Below, in pieces: positions 8,225 to 17,164 of a stretch of 64,000 nucleotides of DNA (positions within the stretch are counted from its first letter, which is position 1; each line of letters begins with the position of its first letter). The stretch comes from Endozoicomonas montiporae CL-33 (GTDB lineage Bacteria; Pseudomonadota; Gammaproteobacteria; Pseudomonadales; Endozoicomonadaceae): NCBI RefSeq assembly GCF_001583435.1, contig NZ_CP013251.1, positions 2,191,617-2,255,616 on the forward strand, read 5' to 3'. Position numbers and translations under genes: made by a program. A model generated the notes under the pieces. It saw only the letters and a list, made by a program, of their open reading frames with translations, made no database searches and was not told the DNA's origin.

Positions 8225-10354
8225 TCACTCTCCGATAGCGAATTGAAAGTTCTTTAAATAAGATTCGTAGAGCCGAACGGGTTCCACGGCTTCTGGCAGA
8301 CGGCGAGCTATGGATTGAAAGCGTCGGTCGTCGTTGGTAACGATATAAGCAATGCGCAGTTTTTGTACCTGTTTAACGGCATTGCAAAACGCAGTAGCCT
8401 GATCCAGATCAGTCAGCAAGCCATAGGTGTCTGCTACATCCCAACCTTTTTCCGATGGTTGCTCAATTCGTTGCCCTTGGCTACCAGCCCGCATCCATAA
8501 TAAAGGAGCTATTCGTTCGAAAGCGAGGTTGTGTCGTATAGCAACCGGCGTTTCATAGGTCAGGGTAAAGAACTCGGCGTTTTCTTCAAAACCATCAGCC
8601 ATTGGGAATTCATCGGTGAACTTATAGTCACCTTTTATGGGTTCTCCGTCTGGTGTTTGGCCAGTAATAGCCGCCTTTACACGAGGCTTGGTGATATAGT
8701 CACAAATGCCCCATTGTTCCCAATCGGCATCTCCGGGGCGCAAACCCTGCTCACGCAGTTTTTTATGTTCATCGGCGGCCACTTCGTTATTGGTAATGGA
8801 GATGCACTGGCGCTGGCCTCCGTCCTGGCGATTTAGGCGCATGATGGCGTGAGCCGTTGTGCCTGAGCCTGAAAAAAAGTCAAGGATTGTTGCGTTTGGT
8901 TTGTTTGAAACGAAGAATCGTACAGCGTCTTCAACCGCATAGAGGCTCTTTGGAAAAGGGAACTTGCGACCGGGAATAAAGGACTTTTGTAAGTTGGTTC
9001 CGCCCTGTTCGGCATTGTGAGAAGCAATACGCCATTGAGTGCCGGGAATAAACGTGGGTTGATATGCGGCATCATCAACGATGACTGAGTTGTCAATGCG
9101 CCTTCCAATAACAGGAAAAACTCCACCTTCAACTTTGGTTTGTTCACCACGCTTTAAGTAGGTCACAGCGGTTTTGTCTTCCCTCCATCGTCCTAACTTC
9201 GCAAACCCTTTCTCGATCAGAACACGCAGGCTTTCCGCACTGTTTTGCCAGTTACCTTCAGTCCCGTCTGAGCGTATTGGCCAGATGGCAAAGCATCCTT
9301 CGGGCACTGTCATAGATCGCCAATCATCTCCGAAATACGCCTCGCCTACCGAATGAAAAGCGGGGCCGCATTCAAGTTGGTGAACGAAGATGGGATAAAA
9401 CTGGTTTGGGCTGTCTTCTCGCTGTGTATTCGAACCAGAGCGCAACAATTCTGCCCAGCGGAGTTTTGCCGCTCGTTTATCCTGCACAACTTTCCATTCG
9501 CTGGGCAGCGGTACAGGTGTTGGCGCTGCGTTCCCTTGAGAGACAAAGAACAAATACTCATCCGTTCGACCAAATGACGATTGTCGGGTTGCGCCTTTAG
9601 GGTTGATTACACTGGAAACCATTTGAACTCGACCTTCGGGAAACACTTGCTCAAGAAGCAGGCCAAGTCGTAGGTATTCCTTTTCATCAATAGACACGAT
9701 TAGTGTGGAGTTTTGGGGGTTGAGCAACTGTGCAGCAAGTTTCAATCGCCGCTCCATAAACGCCAACCACTTTGAATGACGATAGAGATCGTCCCCTTCC
9801 ACATAATCGTTGTTGTACTTCCAGTCTTTCGCCCCGGTATTGTAGGGTGGGTCGATATAGATAATGTCGATCTTGCCCCAATGGGTATAAGTCAGGGCTT
9901 TCAGGGCGTGGTAGTTCTCACCATTAATCACGGTATGGCAGGGCTTATCACCGCCCCGTTCAACTTTGCCCGTACTGACCAGCCCCGGGAGAATGTGATC
10001 CCGAAACTCTGCTACCACCACAAGATCATCTACAGCAATATTGTCAGTTTCCGGCTCTGCATGCCCCATTAGTTCTATCTGGGCAAACCGTTGACCATTG
10101 TCTTTTATAATTTTTTTGACCTGCCATAGTCGTTGGTCGCCTTTTTTAACCGTGCCACGCTCTGGCAAAACCCGGACTTTATCACCCTTACGAACAGGGC
10201 GTTGGGGCAACTCAACAGTTTCCGGGCGGTGCCGCTCAAAATTAAGACCAAAAGCTCGACGTGAAGAGAGTGCTTTAAATTCACGTTCAAGGTCAGCTCC
10301 CATCTGGGGATCTTTTGCCTTGGCTTGGGCTATGAGATCTGTGAGTCGTGACAC
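8225..10354 (-). CDS. mod: Type III-like adenine DNA methyltransferase (Mod)
   Basis: A 709-aa N6-adenine methyltransferase of the beta arrangement: catalytic motif IV DPPY at 168-171 (IIYIDPPYNTG) precedes the S-adenosylmethionine motif I LDFFSGSGTT at 491-500. The region between them should hold the target-recognition domain. Residues 1-130 form an extension with a small KGDKVRVLPERG beta segment. It would mark host DNA and guide Res. The start is GTG at 10354, with AAGGAG about 7 nt upstream; an overlapping out-of-frame ATG gives only a few codons. It is the first gene of the leftward defence series, and its promoter lies in the short region shared with the LexA-controlled gene. Confidence 0.88.
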   Translation of the reverse strand: MSRLTDLIAQAKAKDPQMGADLEREFKALSSRRAFGLNFERHRPETVELPQRPVRKGDKVRVLPERGTVKKGDQRLWQVKKIIKDNGQRFAQIELMGHAEPETDNIAVDDLVVVAEFRDHILPGLVSTGKVERGGDKPCHTVINGENYHALKALTYTHWGKIDIIYIDPPYNTGAKDWKYNNDYVEGDDLYRHSKWLAFMERRLKLAAQLLNPQNSTLIVSIDEKEYLRLGLLLEQVFPEGRVQMVSSVINPKGATRQSSFGRTDEYLFFVSQGNAAPTPVPLPSEWKVVQDKRAAKLRWAELLRSGSNTQREDSPNQFYPIFVHQLECGPAFHSVGEAYFGDDWRSMTVPEGCFAIWPIRSDGTEGNWQNSAESLRVLIEKGFAKLGRWREDKTAVTYLKRGEQTKVEGGVFPVIGRRIDNSVIVDDAAYQPTFIPGTQWRIASHNAEQGGTNLQKSFIPGRKFPFPKSLYAVEDAVRFFVSNKPNATILDFFSGSGTTAHAIMRLNRQDGGQRQCISITNNEVAADEHKKLREQGLRPGDADWEQWGICDYITKPRVKAAITGQTPDGEPIKGDYKFTDEFPMADGFEENAEFFTLTYETPVAIRHNLAFERIAPLLWMRAGSQGQRIEQPSEKGWDVADTYGLLTDLDQATAFCNAVKQVQKLRIAYIVTNDDRRFQSIARRLPEAVEPVRLYESYLKNFQFAIGE

Positions 10355-10468
10355 ATAAACTCCTTAATAACCGTATTCGACAGCAGCAAACTGCAAAGAA
10401 AAATAGAAGGGTTTGATTGTACCCGTAAAGCACCACCTTTCAGTAGACGTAATACTACAGAAAAACCG

Positions 10469-10497
10469 TTGACTGTATTTATATACAGTACTAAAAT
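10469..10497 (+). promoter_or_regulatory. LexA-controlled sigma70 promoter (SOS box)
   Basis: A -35 TTGACT (10469-10474) and -10 TAAAAT (10492-10497) are 17 bp apart. Their spacer contains CTGTATTTATATACAG at 10473-10488, a perfect CTGT-N8-ACAG LexA operator with an AT-rich core. LexA binding here would block RNA polymerase. It drives the unrecognised plus-strand gene starting at 10541 and lies 115 bp upstream of the divergent mod start, so it could also influence the defence genes. Confidence 0.85.
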
Positions 10498-10540
10498 TTT
10501 GAGTCCCCCAATAAATAATCAGACACACACGGACAGTGCT

Positions 10541-10969
10541 ATGATGATCGACTTTTTCCAGCTCTACCTGCATTCTCTCGGACTGAAAACCCCACTGAAA
10601 GAAGTGACCATTCAGCCTCTGCCTACTTACCTTAAACACTTGAACTTGCCTGTTTCGGGAGGCCATAGCTCCCAAACCGTTGCAGAGACTATTTTCAATC
10701 TGGAAGTAGACGGCTGTAGCCATCTTTCTTATGTATTGGGTTATGGGTTGTATCGGATTCCACTTGAGCAGGCGGTGATTGGAGCAGGTGAGTATTATTA
10801 TGACCCGATTGAACGGTTGCAGGCGGGCTCAAAGCTGGTGGTTGTTTGTGAGTTGTCGGCTGATGAGCTGACGGAGTTTGCTGCGGCGAATAATCGTCCT
10901 CCAGAGCTGTATGATTGGCTGCAATGGCAAAGTAATTGCGTGAAAAAAAGCCCCAGCATGGGGCTTTAG
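10541..10969 (+). CDS. SOS-regulated protein of unknown function
   Basis: A 142-aa protein I do not recognise. It starts at ATG 10541 (or the adjacent ATG 10544) after GGACAG; the open frame extends upstream into the promoter but cannot be translated from there. It has no signal peptide or membrane helix. The middle is aromatic and tyrosine-rich (LGYGLYRIP, GEYYYDP) and the end is tryptophan-rich (YDWLQWQ). The last codons run through a terminator hairpin. The promoter holds a perfect LexA box, so it should be induced by DNA damage. Position next to the defence series suggests a damage- or phage-linked role, but nothing in the protein shows one. It is not UmuD or SulA by any motif I can see. 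Confidence 0.7.
   Translation: MMIDFFQLYLHSLGLKTPLKEVTIQPLPTYLKHLNLPVSGGHSSQTVAETIFNLEVDGCSHLSYVLGYGLYRIPLEQAVIGAGEYYYDPIERLQAGSKLVVVCELSADELTEFAAANNRPPELYDWLQWQSNCVKKSPSMGL
10943..10967. terminator. bidirectional terminator
   Basis: AAAGCCCC (10947-10954) pairs with GGGGCTTT (10960-10967) around a 5-nt loop. On the minus strand the stem is followed by seven T, a strong terminator for the 88-aa gene at 10983-11249. On the plus strand it overlaps the stop codon of the SOS-regulated gene. Confidence 0.85.
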
Positions 10970-10982
10970 ATGTTCTGATTCA

Positions 10983-11249
10983 TCAGGACAGTTTGAATGA
11001 TTCCTCCTTCTCTTCGCCATTCTCAAACCTTGCCTTCATCCGATCCAGTGACTCTTTCAACGCTTCATAAATCTGCTTGATCTGTTTGTCGGTGTATTCG
11101 TATTTTTCCTTGTCCGATAAGTTAGCCACCATGCCGATCTGTTTCAGAGCTTTGGGAACCCGGGTTTCGGCCAGTTCGATGAACTTGTCTTTTTTACTTT
11201 TGGCTTCATTTTTTGCAGCGGGTTTCTGTTCGTTCTTTGCTTTTGTCAT
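10983..11249 (-). CDS. conserved-looking small charged protein, unknown function
   Basis: An 88-aa protein starting at ATG 11249 with GGAG 7 nt upstream; the frame stays open upstream to 11327 but lacks a good start there. A lysine/alanine-rich N-terminus (NEQKPAAKNEAKSKK) precedes a helical body (FIELAETRVPKALKQIGMVANL, YTDKQIKQIYEALKESLDRMKARF). There are no membrane helices or cysteines. I recall similar hypothetical proteins in other proteobacteria but no function. It is convergent with the SOS-regulated gene and shares its terminator. Confidence 0.65.
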   Translation of the reverse strand: MTKAKNEQKPAAKNEAKSKKDKFIELAETRVPKALKQIGMVANLSDKEKYEYTDKQIKQIYEALKESLDRMKARFENGEEKEESFKLS

Positions 11250-11640
11250 GATCGTTCTCCAATCGTTTTGTTGTTTGTAGTACGCCAGTTTGGACAGATG
11301 ATTATCTGCCGCATGACGTGTACTCAAAGTAGGGTCAGGCTTGAGGGTTTTGTAGCTGGATGTAAGAAGAACTGTGGTTCTACAAAGCTAAACAAAAGTG
11401 CAATTTGTGTGAGGGCGGCAAGGACAACGCTGGTTGGGTCGTTTTTTTGATGATACGTCTGGATCGTTTGAAAATGCACTCGTTGAATAAGGCGTTAGAA
11501 GGGCGTTCAGGGTGAAATGAGGTCAGGGGAGAGGGTTCTCCCCTGTGAGATTGATACATTATTATGTACTATAGTTTCGTACACGATAACGCACTATTTT
11601 CAGCGGCAGTATGCAATGAAATTGTATACTAAAGTTAAAC
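11250..11640. other. spacer between small protein gene and cydX
   Basis: No gene is visible. CAGGGGAG near 11524 pairs with CTCCCCTG ending at 11545 as a stem-loop about 100 nt beyond the cydX stop; it lacks a T run. The part nearest 11249 should hold the promoter of the 88-aa gene. Confidence 0.4.
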
Positions 11641-11763
11641 TCAGCCTTCTAAGTCATTGATATTATTATCAAAACCGCCTTCCTGAAATTCATACCACAT
11701 AACATTAATAATCCCGAAAGCGCAGGCCAGAAGCACTCCAAGAATCCAGGCAAAATACCACAT
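11641..11763 (-). CDS. cydX: Cytochrome bd oxidase small subunit CydX
   Basis: A 40-aa single-helix protein, short enough to be missed by gene callers. Its sequence opens MWYFAWILGVLLACAFGIIN and continues VMWYEFQEGG, which matches the CydX (YbgT) pattern of a W-rich start and one membrane helix. CydX stabilises the haem d/b595 site of cytochrome bd. It starts 12 bp after cydB with GGAG upstream and is the last gene of cydABX. Confidence 0.93.
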   Translation of the reverse strand: MWYFAWILGVLLACAFGIINVMWYEFQEGGFDNNINDLEG

Positions 11764-11775
11764 TGTCGAACTCCT

Positions 11776-12912
11776 TCAGTACAGTGAGTGGTTGTTTTCA
11801 GTGACGTGCTCGGCGGTTATTCGCCCCCACAAGTGGTAGAAACACCATATTGTGTAGCCGAGTATGGTGGGCACAAAAATAGCGGCAACAAAGGTCATTA
11901 TGCTCAGGGTCATATGGCTGGATGTTGCGTCCCAAAGGGTCAGGCTGGCATCCGGCATGGTGCTGGACGGCAGAATGAATGGGAATAGCGAAAAGCCAGC
12001 GGTGAGAATAACACCGGCCAGCGTGAGGCTTGAGCAGACAAAGGTTAAACCGGCAAACCGGCTTTTTGCCAGCAGCAAAACGCCTGTGCCGCCAAGATAG
12101 GCCAGAACTGGTGCGATCAGTGTCACTGGATACAGGCTGTAGTTAGCCATCCAGCGTCCTGATTCAACAATGGCGACGGTTTTGTTCAGAGGGTTTGAAA
12201 CCGCAGCCGGATCCAGTTGGCTGGTGACTTCGTACCCGGGAATGGAGGCTACCCAGATGCCGCCAATGGTAAACAGTACCAGTGTTATCATGGCACCAAA
12301 ACGGGCGACAGTGGCCGCACGTTCCTGAATGGGCTCGCCTGCACGCAGTTTCTGCCATGTCGCCCCATGGGTGGTCAGCATGCTGACACTGACCAGTCCG
12401 CACAGCAGTGCAAATGGGTTGAGCAGGTGGAAGAAGTTTTCCGAGAAAGTGGAGCGCATGGTGCTGTCCAGCTCAAAGCCAAAGCCCTGGAACAGGTTGC
12501 CAAAGGCAACACCAAAGACCAGAGTAGGAATCGCGCCACTGGCAAACAGTCCCCAGTCACAGGCATTGCGCCAGTTTGGATCGTCTATTTTTGAACGATA
12601 GTCAAAGGCCATTGGGCGTACCAGCAGTGCAAACAGTACCAGCACCATTGCCCAGTAAAAGCCTGAGAAAGCGGTGGCGTAGACAATAGGCCAGGCAGCA
12701 AACAGTGCGCCACCGGCGGTAATGAGCCATACCTGATTGCCGTCCCAGTGAGGGGCGACGGCGTTGATCATAATTCGACGCTCAGTGTCGTTTTTAGCCA
12801 TAAAGGGCAGCAGGTTGGCAGACCCCATGTTGTAGCCATCCATAATGGAAAAGCCAATCAACAGAACGCCGATCAGAACCCACCATATAAACTTTAATAC
12901 TTCATATTCCAT
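11776..12912 (-). CDS. cydB: Cytochrome bd ubiquinol oxidase subunit II
   Basis: 378 aa with multiple membrane helices and the family opening WWVLIGVLLIGFSIMDGYNMG, followed by MINAVAPHWDGNQVWLITAGGALFAAWP, which is typical of CydB. With CydA and CydX it forms the high-affinity quinol oxidase of the inner membrane, which reduces O2 at low oxygen tension without pumping protons. It lies 11 bp after cydA with GGAG before the ATG. The length is normal. Confidence 0.97.
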   Translation of the reverse strand: MEYEVLKFIWWVLIGVLLIGFSIMDGYNMGSANLLPFMAKNDTERRIMINAVAPHWDGNQVWLITAGGALFAAWPIVYATAFSGFYWAMVLVLFALLVRPMAFDYRSKIDDPNWRNACDWGLFASGAIPTLVFGVAFGNLFQGFGFELDSTMRSTFSENFFHLLNPFALLCGLVSVSMLTTHGATWQKLRAGEPIQERAATVARFGAMITLVLFTIGGIWVASIPGYEVTSQLDPAAVSNPLNKTVAIVESGRWMANYSLYPVTLIAPVLAYLGGTGVLLLAKSRFAGLTFVCSSLTLAGVILTAGFSLFPFILPSSTMPDASLTLWDATSSHMTLSIMTFVAAIFVPTILGYTIWCFYHLWGRITAEHVTENNHSLY

Positions 12913-12923
12913 AGCGTGGCTCC

Positions 12924-14513
12924 TTATCCCTGCTGTGTTGTAAGTTCGTGCACACGAGGTTGTGGGCGCTCAAAGTGATAACGTCCGGTGTGTAGACAGC
13001 TGGGGCCTTTTTTAGCGTATTTCACCATCAGCCAGACTTCGATGACGGCAAAGATGCCGTAGAACAGGGTGAATCCGGCGATACTGAGATACAGGTCGGT
13101 CACTGTCCGACTGGATGCAGATAGGTAGGTGGGCAGGATGCCTGAAATGGACCAGGGTTGGCGCCCGTACTCGGCGACAAACCAGCCCATTTCGCTGGCA
13201 ATGAAGGGGAGCGGTAGTGACCACAGGCAGAGCTTCAGGAACAGTTTGCTCTTATGCTCTCTACGACGGGCGGTCTTGTAAAAGGCGGTCAGTAGCAGCA
13301 TCAGCATTAGTACACCGCAGCCCACCATGATGCGGAATGAGAAAAACAGCGGCCACACGGTTGGAATGGCATCTTCTGCTGCCTGTCGAACCAGTGCCGG
13401 TGAGGCATTGGGAATGTCATCGGTGTAACGAGTCAGCAGTAGTCCATAGCCAAGGTCGTCAACCACGTCGGCAAAAGCAGCACGGTTTTCCGGTGTATCG
13501 CCGTCTTCTGATTTCAAGGTATCGAGCAGGGCAACGGCGGTTTTGCCGTTTTCTACACGAATTTCCTTGTCGGCAATCAGTTCTTTGATGCCGGGCACTT
13601 CTTCATCAAGGGAGCGGGTTGCAATCAGACCCATCAGCCAGGGGATTTTAATGGCGTATTCGGTTTCCATTTTCTCCTGATTCGGAATACCAATCACGGT
13701 AAAGCTGGCCGGTGCGGGCTGGGTTTCCCATTCTGCCTCAATGGTCGCCAGTTTAACCTGCTGAACATCGCCCAGTTCATAGCCGGACTCATCACCCAGC
13801 AACAGGGTGGAAAGAATGGCGGCAGTACCGAAACCGGCAGCAATAGCAAAGGAGCGACGGGCAAAGCCAATGTCACGATTATTCAGCAGATAGTAAGCGC
13901 TGATGGACAGAACAAAAATGGCACCGGTGGTGTATCCCGCTGCAACGGTGTGAACAAACTTAACCTGCGCCACCGGGTTGAGGAACAGCTCGGCAAAGCT
14001 GGTCATTTCCATACGCATGGTTTCAAAATTGAATTCAGCACCCACGGGGTTCTGCATCCAGGCGTTGGCAACCAGTATCCACAGTGCGGACAGATTGGTG
14101 CCGATGGCCATCAGCCAGGTGCAGGCAAGGTGTTTGACCTTGCTTAGACGATCCCAGCCAAAGAAAAACATACCGACAAAGGTAGACTCCAGAAAAAAGG
14201 CCATCAGGGCTTCGATAGCGAGCGGGGCACCGAAAATATCGCCAACGTAGTAGGAATAAAAAGACCAGTTGGTGCCAAACTGGAACTCCATGGTCAGGCC
14301 GGTGGCCACGCCCAGGGCAAAGTTGATACCAAACAACTTACCCCAGAATTTGGTCATGTCCTTATAGACCTGTTTGCCGGTCATCACATAGACCGACTCC
14401 ATGATGGCCAGCATAAAGGTCATACCCAGGGTGAGCGGGACGAACAGGAAATGGTAAAGTGCCGTTATGGCAAACTGAAAGCGCGACAGCTCTATGACTT
14501 CTGCGGGGATCAT
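12924..14513 (-). CDS. cydA: Cytochrome bd ubiquinol oxidase subunit I
   Basis: 529 aa from ATG 14513, chosen over the longer open frame (to 14594) because GAGGA lies just upstream and the protein then begins [14 protein letters not shown], as in the family. His in [13 protein letters not shown] is the expected haem b595 ligand near residue 19. The periplasmic Q-loop follows the GDESGYE segment. CydA binds the haems and oxidises quinol. It is the first gene of cydABX. A perfect FNR-type site lies about 400 bp upstream, in keeping with the micro-aerobic control usual for this oxidase. Confidence 0.97.
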   Translation of the reverse strand: MIPAEVIELSRFQFAITALYHFLFVPLTLGMTFMLAIMESVYVMTGKQVYKDMTKFWGKLFGINFALGVATGLTMEFQFGTNWSFYSYYVGDIFGAPLAIEALMAFFLESTFVGMFFFGWDRLSKVKHLACTWLMAIGTNLSALWILVANAWMQNPVGAEFNFETMRMEMTSFAELFLNPVAQVKFVHTVAAGYTTGAIFVLSISAYYLLNNRDIGFARRSFAIAAGFGTAAILSTLLLGDESGYELGDVQQVKLATIEAEWETQPAPASFTVIGIPNQEKMETEYAIKIPWLMGLIATRSLDEEVPGIKELIADKEIRVENGKTAVALLDTLKSEDGDTPENRAAFADVVDDLGYGLLLTRYTDDIPNASPALVRQAAEDAIPTVWPLFFSFRIMVGCGVLMLMLLLTAFYKTARRREHKSKLFLKLCLWSLPLPFIASEMGWFVAEYGRQPWSISGILPTYLSASSRTVTDLYLSIAGFTLFYGIFAVIEVWLMVKYAKKGPSCLHTGRYHFERPQPRVHELTTQQG

Positions 14514-15006
14514 AACGTTCCTCGTGACATCTTCAGGGAAACTTACTCCGGTTTCCACGAGACCCGGGAAGTGATGGCTTCCTGCCAAAACCATGAACCA
14601 TTTATTGCATCAGGGTGTATCTGCAGCATCTGCATGCCTGCAGCTATACGGTTATTGATGCACTTTGGATCAGGTTAATGCATTACAGTGCATCCGGTCA
14701 TAGGGAACCGCGCGGGTTCCTGCTGACTTACTTCCCTTGGTGGTGAGCCCTTAATCGATAATGCTGTCTGAACCCGGCAGACGTTTTAGAAAAACGCAGC
14801 GGGCGCAGCAGGTGGATATTTCATAGGGGAATTGACCACGTCTGCGGACATCCTTTGAGACAAGCCGAATGGTACAACGTTTTAATACGTATCTGAACTT
14901 CGGTAAAGTCCCGGGATTGATATAAATCAATAAAGATGTAAATCATTTGAATAAATAGAGGATTATCATCTTTATTTTGCAAATGCGTTATTAAAATTCT
15001 GCGAAG
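14514..15006. other. cydA upstream region with stem-loop
   Basis: About 490 bp without a gene. It holds the cydABX promoter region. An inverted repeat GGAACC-N5-GGTTCC lies near 14703-14719, and the FNR-type box at 14917-14930. If the promoter is at that box the cyd mRNA has a leader of over 350 nt. Confidence 0.5.
14917..14930 (-). promoter_or_regulatory. FNR/Anr-type binding site
   Basis: TTGATATAAATCAA matches the FNR consensus TTGAT-N4-ATCAA at every defined position. It would place cydABX under oxygen control. It lies 404 bp from the cydA start, farther than usual. Confidence 0.8.
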
Positions 15007-16992
15007 TTACGGTTCTTGCCAGCTCAATCGAATGTCTGAGCAGGAAGGACCGGGTTCCAGCCGGTTTTTGCCACGCTTCTTGGCGGTGTACATTGCATTA
15101 TCGGCTTCGTTGATCAGCTGATTCAGACTGGAGAGTTCACTGCTCAGGGTGGCGAGCCCAAGGCTGAGGGTGGCAGGCGTCGGGCTGGCGTTGTATTGCT
15201 CAACACGTTTTCGGATTCTTTCTGCAATCTGTGCGCCCTGCCATGCCGAGGTTACAGGTAACAGAATCACGAACTCTTCTCCACCGTAGCGGGCGATAAG
15301 GTCCTGATGTCGCAGGCTATCCCGGATCAGGTGGGCAATATCCACCAGAACCTTGTCGCCTGCCGGGTGCCCGAGTTTGTCGTTGATTCGCTTGAAGTCA
15401 TCAACGTCTATAAACAGCAGGCAGCAGGGGGTTTGTTGTTGCTTACAGGCTTCGACCTGCTTTTCCGCTTCGTGAAAGAAGTGGTTGCGGTTCAGTAATC
15501 CGGTCAGGGGGTCGAGACTGGCCTGCAATTGCCAGAAGCGGGTTTGCTGATTAGCTTTCAGAATGGTTTTGATATAGCTGCACAGGTCAAGTGCCTGCTG
15601 TCGGCTGATGGTTTCTTTTTGATACTTGCCGGGAAACAGTAATAAAAACAGCTGGCGTTCGCCGTCGTCGTTTAAATGAAAACCCCAGATACTGTTACTG
15701 TGTTTATCCTGAAAATGGATCTGGTCATCTGAACCTTGGGTAAGGAGTTTTGTCAGCGGTGTAACAAAGTACTCCAGCTCTTTTTCAACCTGACGCTTCA
15801 CCCTGGGGGAGAGAGAGCTGAGTTGCCATTCATTGTTTTCAAGCGTTAGTAAAACAGCCGGGGCTTGATCTAATGTAGCGTCGATAATGGCAAGAATGGG
15901 AGCGGACAGCTCTGTGGTGTTGTCGGACAGATTCAGGTCAGCGAGATTGTCGCGAAAGTGCTGGCTGAACACCCTGCGTTTCTTGTCACTGCTTTTAATC
16001 AGGTTGATGGTGAAAGGTTGTCCTTTGCGATCAGGTTGTAGCAGATAATGAAGCACAGACAGTGAAATGGACTGCAGGCAGAGTAAGAGTACCAGTGGCA
16101 GCGAGGGAATGGTGTTGCCGGTGGCAAATATGAAACCAAACGTCAGGCCGCAGGCCACCAGTATTGCACCTGATAGAATCATCGTGCTTCTGGGCGTCGG
16201 CCGGGTGGTTCGGAACAGATTCAGGTAACAGGTGAGGGCGGACAGCATTGTGAGTACCGTCAGTATCGAAATCAGCTGGGCCGGGTCAAAACTATGGGGA
16301 ATCACCCGGAACAGTCTGCCATTCAGGGCCACCATAAGCAGACTCATGGCACTGAGGTGAAGACTGAGTGGCAGGTAAAGCAGAGTTCTTTTCACCACCA
16401 TGACGGCCAGGGCTGCAGTCAGGATGACCAGTAAAATAGTTTGCAGAGAGGCTGCCAGTGCATGATAGCGATATTCGCTCAGAGAATAGAGTGAAGCGGG
16501 CCAGAGTTCCGGGTTCAGTGTCTGGACGGATTGTTGGCTGACTTTGAACAGTAATCGGTGTGACTGTCCGCTGGTGAGAGGTAGCCTTATGGTTCTTGCG
16601 TCAGGGTTTGCTGCTGATAGTCCGTCAAGCCCCATTCTTTTTACCTGATAGTTGCCATTCTCAGGCAGATAGACGTCCAGTGTAAGATGGGGAATGCGGC
16701 TGAATACCAGAAACCAGTCCGTTGAAAAATCCGGGCTTAACACCAGATCGAGTTGATACCAGGAAAAATCGGAAGGTGTGTTGTTGGCTGTGGCGGCAAA
16801 AGGGTCTGTAATGGGCGTCAGGTGTGGACTCAGGCTGACCGGTTTGTCGATTGTGCCTGTAGCAGCCGATGAAGAAGCTGCAGGGCTTGTCAGTGTGCTG
16901 GCTGTTGCCGGGACCATTAACAGGATGAGTAGCAATGAAAAGCTACTCCAAAGCACGGACTGCAGATAGCGTCTGGGTAAATTAACCATCAT
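15007..16992 (-). CDS. Membrane diguanylate cyclase (7TM-DISM-like sensor + GGDEF)
   Basis: 661 aa. A signal peptide (residues 1-31) and a periplasmic beta-rich region resembling 7TMR-DISM extracellular domains are followed by about six membrane helices (roughly 185-325), a linker domain, and a C-terminal GGDEF domain. The active site is intact, ARYGGEEFVILL near residue 570, with the product-inhibition I-site RHQD exactly five residues before GGEEF. It should make cyclic di-GMP from GTP in response to a periplasmic or membrane signal. GGAGGG precedes the first of two ATG codons. Genes on both sides are separated by spacers, so it is probably monocistronic. Confidence 0.9.
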   Translation of the reverse strand: MMVNLPRRYLQSVLWSSFSLLLILLMVPATASTLTSPAASSSAATGTIDKPVSLSPHLTPITDPFAATANNTPSDFSWYQLDLVLSPDFSTDWFLVFSRIPHLTLDVYLPENGNYQVKRMGLDGLSAANPDARTIRLPLTSGQSHRLLFKVSQQSVQTLNPELWPASLYSLSEYRYHALAASLQTILLVILTAALAVMVVKRTLLYLPLSLHLSAMSLLMVALNGRLFRVIPHSFDPAQLISILTVLTMLSALTCYLNLFRTTRPTPRSTMILSGAILVACGLTFGFIFATGNTIPSLPLVLLLCLQSISLSVLHYLLQPDRKGQPFTINLIKSSDKKRRVFSQHFRDNLADLNLSDNTTELSAPILAIIDATLDQAPAVLLTLENNEWQLSSLSPRVKRQVEKELEYFVTPLTKLLTQGSDDQIHFQDKHSNSIWGFHLNDDGERQLFLLLFPGKYQKETISRQQALDLCSYIKTILKANQQTRFWQLQASLDPLTGLLNRNHFFHEAEKQVEACKQQQTPCCLLFIDVDDFKRINDKLGHPAGDKVLVDIAHLIRDSLRHQDLIARYGGEEFVILLPVTSAWQGAQIAERIRKRVEQYNASPTPATLSLGLATLSSELSSLNQLINEADNAMYTAKKRGKNRLEPGPSCSDIRLSWQEP

Positions 16993-17114
16993 TGCAGCTG
17001 CCCTCCGTGGTGGCTGTATGAGGTGAATCGTTATCAGTATGTATCGACCAATTGTGACATAGCTGTTTTTATTGTGCTAGAAGGCTGCTGTGCCTGATGG
17101 GTCGTTAGGCGTTT

Positions 17115-17151
17115 AAACAGTAAAGCCATGGCTATGCAGGTTTTACTGTTT
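17115..17151 (-). terminator. hairpin downstream of the ATP-grasp cluster
   Basis: AAACAGTAAA near 17115 pairs with TTTACTGTTT ending at 17151, starting 14 bp after the ATP-grasp gene stop. The T run on the minus strand is short, so termination may be weak. Confidence 0.5.
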
Positions 17152-17164
17152 AGGGTAGGAAGTC

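Noticed and set aside
8833..10358. Several open frames opposite or overlapping mod (60-105 codons)
   Set aside because: They are shadows of the methyltransferase frame, which carries all conserved motifs.
10469..10540. Longer N-terminus for the SOS-regulated gene
   Set aside because: It would begin within the -35 and LexA operator, upstream of any possible transcript start.
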